From: JAZNBI01 sp045586995
GTDB taxonomy: Bacteria; Bacillota; Clostridia; Oscillospirales; CAG-272
Direction: 5' to 3'
DNA length: 8,666 nucleotides
Assembly: GCA_045586995.1 (NCBI GenBank)
Contig: JAZNBI010000136.1
Span: forward strand, 1-8,666
Shown: positions 6,105 through 8,666 of the stretch, piece by piece
How the letters are laid out: each line of letters starts with the position of its first letter
How positions within the stretch are numbered: the first letter of the stretch is position 1
Position numbers and translations under genes: made by a program
The notes under the pieces: model-generated
Database searches by the model: none
What the model saw: only the letters and a program-made list of their open reading frames with translations
Told to the model about the DNA's origin: nothing

Positions 6105-6935
6105 TCATTGTATGATGCTTTCGGAAGAGTATTGATTGTAGCAGTAATTACCCACAGGGAAACGCTCATCCGAACTTTCCTCAATGATTATCCATAGATA
6201 TTTTTGACCGAATTCGATTCTTCCTTTTACACCGTTTTCGCCAAAGACAAGGCGATCATCCTCTTTGCGCACGGTAAATCTCAAGATGGATTCGGTGGTA
6301 TCATCCAAAAGATAATGGTCACGGTTTGGATCGGGATAACTAAAGGTAAACGTATATTTGACACTCATCTCCATTTGTGTGTCAGTTACGTTTTCAAATG
6401 TTAAATAGGTGTTGCTACGCGCAAAATCTTTGCCTGTTGTTTTCTCCAGATCGGCATACTTGTGCCAAGTTTTGTCAGCAGCCACCTTTATCGTATCCTC
6501 TGTTGCTTCGGTAAGAGCCGTATATGTCAGATTAGACACCTTTCTGGTGTGCTCGTTTGGACCAAAGGGCTCGTGATAGCGGATGTAGTCGTCATAATAT
6601 AATTCCATCGACGCTTCATAGGCGATCGGCTCAATCTTGCCGTCTTTCGTCAGGAATCGACCATAGTTATCGACGAGAACTGAATAAAGAAGATTATATT
6701 CGCCGTTTTTTGTGAATTCGTACAGATTGTACTCCAATTCATCGTAACTCTCACGGTCTACGTGGATCAGTCCCTCGTCATCGAGCCAACAGGTGTGGTA
6801 CGAGAACACAAATGTATCCAGCAACACAGGAACTCCGTCCTTTTGCGTAAAAATGGCTTTGATACGGTAATCCTCATTCATAAGTACAAGCTCGTCCAGC
6901 CCGTCGCCATTAAGGTCAATTTCGTCATAGCCCAT
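6105..6935 (-). pseudogene. N-terminally truncated protein with a DxNxDGxxE calcium-binding-like repeat (decayed lipoprotein or secreted protein)
   Basis: The open frame encodes 276 residues from its first ATG. It begins abruptly at a DLNGDGLDE motif (D7, N9, D11 and E15 are the expected EF-hand-like ligands), followed by LVLMNEDYRIKAIFTQKDGVPVLLDTF. That segment is common in extracellular lipoproteins of gut Clostridia, where it normally follows a signal peptide and a preceding domain. Here neither signal peptide nor lipobox is present. The ATG lacks a Shine-Dalgarno sequence, and upstream codons in frame do not look like such a protein. The remainder is acidic and aromatic-rich with many beta-type stretches and no membrane segment, and no internal stops, so the decay is recent or the fragment is still expressed. 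A terminator follows. The function is not known. An intact short protein is possible but less likely. Confidence 0.6.
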
Positions 6936-6938
6936 GTG

Positions 6939-7040
6939 ATGGCCACTACACGAGAGGAATGCGAGGAAAAGCTCGCAGAGCTGATAAAGACGATGAAAGC
7001 GGAGATTGCAGAGATGAAAAAGAAAGAAAAGAACGCATAA
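6939..7040 (+). CDS. Small charged helical ORF, probable C-terminal remnant of an unidentified protein
   Basis: Thirty-three codons from ATG 6939 to TAA 7040 encode MATTREECEEKLAELIKTMK and then a Lys/Glu/Ala/Met-rich tail ending in KKKEKNA. The pattern is that of a solvent-exposed amphipathic helix or coiled coil with heptad-like spacing (L, L, M, I, M). No ribosome binding site precedes the ATG. The frame stays open upstream to about 6762, but there it is antisense to the truncated minus-strand gene and does not read like protein. Such tails resemble the ends of Clostridia accessory proteins, but I cannot name the parent. It may be the stump of a gene whose 5' part was lost at the same junction that removed the N-terminus of its neighbour, or a small standalone protein. 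Confidence 0.35.
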   Translation: MATTREECEEKLAELIKTMKAEIAEMKKKEKNA

Positions 7041-7042
7041 CG

Positions 7043-7075
7043 AAAGAGGGCTGACGAAATCAATCGTCAGCCCTC
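7043..7075 (-). terminator. Terminator downstream of the AsrC-like gene
   Basis: GAGGGCTGACGA (7046-7057) and TCGTCAGCCCTC (7064-7075) form a perfect 12-bp stem with a 6-nt loop. On the minus strand it follows the gene ending at 7110 and is followed by TTTCGTT, a short T-tract. On the plus strand only AAAATTT follows, so the minus-strand role is favoured. Confidence 0.7.
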
Positions 7076-7109
7076 AAAATTTGCGTTGAAGAAAACAAAC
7101 AAATATTTA

Positions 7110-8036
7110 TTATCTTTCAAACAGAGGATTTGCTAAAATCTCCTCTTTTCTGTCAAGCAGTTCATTCGTTGCAAGAGCAGCCTCAAGAGCATCCGTGCCT
7201 ATGCGGTCAACTGTTGCACCAAGACGCTCCTTAACGTAACCGTTCTCCTTGTACCAGAGCATAACCTTTTCAATTACGGTAGGGATCTCGTCAACCGAAT
7301 AGGTTTGACTGAGCAGTGTCCCCATCCTTTGCGTTTTTCCCCAAGTTCCGCCCACAAAGATGCGGCAGACCGATGCCGCTTCCTTGGGAACAGCGCCGAA
7401 AGGACATTTTCCAACGCAAACGCCGCAGCTTGTGCATTTAGACGTATCGATAACCGCCTTTCCGTTGACAACGGATACTGCCTTTGTCGGACAGCTTTCG
7501 GCAACGGCACATTTTTTACAGCCTCGGCAAAGCTCACTGTCAAAAGAGAACGCACGGCATCCCTCAACGCCTACGTCATTAAGACTCGGCTTCATACAGC
7601 TGTTCGGACAGCCGCCTACTCCGATCTTGAATTTATGCGGAAGCTTCACGTCGCGCATCCCTATGTAAAACCTATCGTATATAACCTTTGCAAGTGCCTG
7701 TGTATCAATGTTTCCGTAAACGCAGGTCGTGCCTTTACAAGCGGTAATAGGACGAACCTTTGCGCCCGTGCCGCCAAAATACAATCCACGCTCTGCCATA
7801 AAGGCTTCCGCTTCGGGAATTTTATCAAACGGAATTCCAACGATCTCTGCGGCAAGTCTTGCGGTAAATATTACTTTGCCGTTGCCGTATTTCTCGGAGC
7901 ATTCGGCGATAGCGTGAAGCTGGTCGGGAGTAAAAAGTCCTGCGACCGTAACGATCCTGCCTGAGAAGCAGTCGGTTCCTCTGTTTCTGAGAAAGCCTCT
8001 TCCTTTAACACTTGTTATTTGTTCATTCGTCAACAT
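7110..8036 (-). CDS. AsrC-like sulfite/nitrite reductase-family protein (sirohaem plus ferredoxin domain)
   Basis: This 308-residue cytoplasmic protein has an N-terminal nitrite/sulfite reductase ferredoxin-like half (~20-90). A sirohaem/[4Fe-4S] site follows, formed by ACKGTTCVYGN (C100, C105) and VGGCPNSCMKP (C143, C147). A two-cluster ferredoxin insert comes next: C170, C173, C176, C182 and C201, C204, C207, C211. The first ferredoxin motif is CxxCxxCx5CP, two residues longer than usual; the second is standard. This order is that of AsrC, the catalytic subunit of anaerobic sulfite reductase, and of stand-alone Dsr-like proteins in Clostridia. No asrA or asrB is adjacent, so the electron donor and true substrate (sulfite, nitrite or other) are open. 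A GAGGT ribosome binding site lies 8 bases before ATG. The gene is divergent from an uptake lipoprotein, with interlocked promoters. Confidence 0.85.
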   Translation of the reverse strand: MLTNEQITSVKGRGFLRNRGTDCFSGRIVTVAGLFTPDQLHAIAECSEKYGNGKVIFTARLAAEIVGIPFDKIPEAEAFMAERGLYFGGTGAKVRPITACKGTTCVYGNIDTQALAKVIYDRFYIGMRDVKLPHKFKIGVGGCPNSCMKPSLNDVGVEGCRAFSFDSELCRGCKKCAVAESCPTKAVSVVNGKAVIDTSKCTSCGVCVGKCPFGAVPKEAASVCRIFVGGTWGKTQRMGTLLSQTYSVDEIPTVIEKVMLWYKENGYVKERLGATVDRIGTDALEAALATNELLDRKEEILANPLFER

Positions 8037-8056
8037 AGCTGTTTACCTCGATTTCA

Positions 8057-8085
8057 TTGACTTACATCTGTTTTTATGATATAAT
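8057..8085 (+). promoter_or_regulatory. Promoter of the uptake lipoprotein gene
   Basis: TTGACT (8057-8062), a 17-bp spacer and TATAAT (8080-8085) make a near-consensus sigma-A promoter. The predicted start is near 8092, giving a leader of about 64 nt to ATG 8156. Confidence 0.8.
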
Positions 8086-8094
8086 ATTATATCA
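8077..8094. promoter_or_regulatory. 18-bp perfect palindrome, candidate operator
   Basis: TGATATAATATTATATCA is its own reverse complement and covers the plus-strand -10 and start site. The TGATA...TATCA ends loosely recall Fur-type boxes, but the spacing differs. The regulator is unknown. Confidence 0.6.
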
Positions 8095-8112
8095 CGATAA
8101 TATTATATCACG
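8081..8112. repeat. Exact 16-bp tandem duplication in the promoter region
   Basis: ATAATATTATATCACG occurs twice in direct succession (8081-8096 and 8097-8112) without mismatch. The first copy completes the plus-strand TATAAT, and the second copy carries the minus-strand TATAAT. Confidence 0.95.
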
Positions 8113-8130
8113 TTTTCCGTGATTTGTCAA
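8102..8130 (-). promoter_or_regulatory. Promoter of the AsrC-like gene
   Basis: On the minus strand a consensus TTGACA (8130-8125), a 17-bp spacer and TATAAT (8107-8102) form a full-consensus promoter. The predicted start is near 8095, about 59 nt before the start codon at 8036. Confidence 0.8.
8107..8123. promoter_or_regulatory. Small inverted repeat in the lipoprotein leader
   Basis: ATCACG (8107-8112) and CGTGAT (8118-8123) form a 6-bp inverted repeat with a 5-nt spacer. It lies inside the minus-strand promoter spacer and in the leader of the plus-strand transcript. It could be a second protein-binding site or a small RNA hairpin. Confidence 0.4.
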
Positions 8131-8155
8131 TGAAATACGCCATTTAAGAGGATAT

Positions 8156-8666
8156 ATGAAGAAAGTAAAAACAATAAAGAACATCGTCGCTTTTCTATTG
8201 ATCACAGCAGTTCTGTTTTCTATGTCAGCGTGTAACGGTCAACCGAAAAACGAGAACAAAAATACGGTAGTCTTTACCGATGCCCTCGGTCGAGAGGTGA
8301 ATATCAAAAAGAACCCCGAGCGAGTTGCCGCCCTTCTTGGAAGCTTCGCGGACGTTTGGATGCTTGCGGGTGGCAAGCTTTGCGCATCTGCTGAGGATGC
8401 TTGGGAAGATTTCGGGCTTGAGCTTGACGATGCCGTCAATATCGGAGGCGCGCATTCTCCGAGTCTTGAGCTTCTCATATCAGCAGACCCCGATTTTGTT
8501 ATCGCAAGCGCGTCCACTGCCTCCGATGTTGAGATGAGGGAAACACTGGAAGCTATGGGAATTGCCGTTGCATATTTTGACGTGGATAGCTTCGACGATT
8601 ATCTGAAAATGCTCGATATTTGTACCGACATTACAGAACGCAAGGATCTGTACGAACAGAACGGAC
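8156..8666 (+). CDS. Periplasmic-binding-type lipoprotein of a Fe3+-siderophore/haem/cobalamin ABC importer (3' end outside window)
   Basis: The first 170 codons are present and the frame is open at the window edge. The N-terminus is a lipoprotein signal: basic MKKVKTIKN, a hydrophobic stretch IVAFLLITAVLF, then SMSAC with the acylated cysteine at C26. A polar linker follows (GQPKNENKN). The TVVFTDALGREVNIKKNPERV segment opens a TroA-like/PF01497 fold, and residues 100-130 (IGGAHSPSLELLISADPDFVI) are its typical 'seat of the ligand' region; GIAVAYFDVDSFDDYLKML follows. Such lipoproteins hand iron-siderophore, haem or cobalamin to a FecCD/BtuCD-type permease, which would be expected downstream. 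GAGG (8148-8151) lies 4 bases before ATG. It is transcribed divergently from the AsrC-like gene. The ligand cannot be told from this part. Confidence 0.88.
   Translation, partial: MKKVKTIKNIVAFLLITAVLFSMSACNGQPKNENKNTVVFTDALGREVNIKKNPERVAALLGSFADVWMLAGGKLCASAEDAWEDFGLELDDAVNIGGAHSPSLELLISADPDFVIASASTASDVEMRETLEAMGIAVAYFDVDSFDDYLKMLDICTDITERKDLYEQNG

Larger units (their letters stand above)
8051..8136. repeat. 11-bp inverted repeat framing the divergent promoter region
   Basis: ATTTCATTGAC (8051-8061) and GTCAATGAAAT (8126-8136) are exact inverted copies 64 bp apart. Each carries a -35 box on its own strand: TTGACT at 8057-8062 (plus) and TTGACA at 8125-8130 (minus). Confidence 0.85.

Noticed and set aside
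6878..7063. Minus-strand frame with a hydrophobic, signal-peptide-like N-terminus that might by frameshift supply the missing N-terminus of the 6105-6935 gene
   Set aside because: The F/S/I-rich stretch is what Lys/Glu-rich helix codons give when read antisense, and no lipobox or ribosome binding site accompanies it.
7305..7964. Long plus-strand open frame (219 codons) antisense to the AsrC-like gene
   Set aside because: It lies wholly inside a well-supported gene with sirohaem and ferredoxin motifs, has no ribosome binding site, and its composition follows from antisense reading.
8077..8123. CRISPR-like or origin-like repeat array
   Set aside because: Only two directly adjoining copies without spacers, fully explained as promoter and operator elements.
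8225..8517. Two overlapping minus-strand open frames within the lipoprotein gene
   Set aside because: Low-complexity Ser/Ala/Arg composition typical of antisense reading; the plus frame carries a clear lipobox and binding-protein fold.

Overview
The window looks like chromosomal DNA of a gut-dwelling anaerobic Bacillota (Clostridia-like). Supporting signs are a bile salt hydrolase of the Firmicutes type, a short KatN/CotJC-type manganese catalase, an AsrC-like sirohaem protein, a MocR/PdxR regulator facing a pyridoxal kinase, strong AGGAGG-type ribosome binding sites, and AT-rich intergenic DNA with sigma-A-like promoters. No tRNA, rRNA, CRISPR array or intact mobile element is visible. A species cannot be named from this evidence.

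Layout. (1) 1-1264: the 3' part of a FAD oxidoreductase/Rieske fusion, then a manganese catalase, closed by a strong hairpin; a redox/oxidative-stress pair. (2) 1258-3323: vitamin B6 module, with a C-terminally shortened pdxR-like regulator on the minus strand divergent from a complete pyridoxal/pyridoxamine kinase. The 91-bp gap holds a symmetric -10 region and a candidate operator. (3) 3419-6036: a bile salt hydrolase, then a MarR regulator and a DegV fatty-acid-binding protein that read as a two-gene operon. The marR promoter is bracketed by two near-identical palindromes whose centres are exactly 42 bp apart, and a 17-bp copy of the operator edge lies just after the hydrolase gene. (4) 6044-7045: a minus-strand protein lacking its N-terminus, abutting a small opposite-strand charged helical ORF; a probable decayed junction. 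(5) 7046-8666: a stand-alone AsrC-like sirohaem/ferredoxin protein on the minus strand, divergent from a lipoprotein that binds siderophore, haem or cobalamin and runs off the window. Their shared 119-bp spacer contains two near-consensus promoters pointing at each other through an exact 16-bp tandem duplication.

How the genes may work together. The B6 pair suggests PLP-responsive control of PLP salvage. The hydrolase/MarR/DegV cluster suggests handling of host-derived amphiphiles (bile acids, fatty acids), which is inference from gene order and operator sharing. The AsrC/lipoprotein pair suggests coordinated, possibly mutually exclusive, expression of a sirohaem-iron redox enzyme and an iron or corrinoid uptake system.

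The most interesting items are the 8051-8136 face-to-face promoter element, the 42-bp-spaced MarR operator pair with its orphan copy, the shortened PdxR, and the truncation junction near 6936. No whole new defence-like or mobile system was found.
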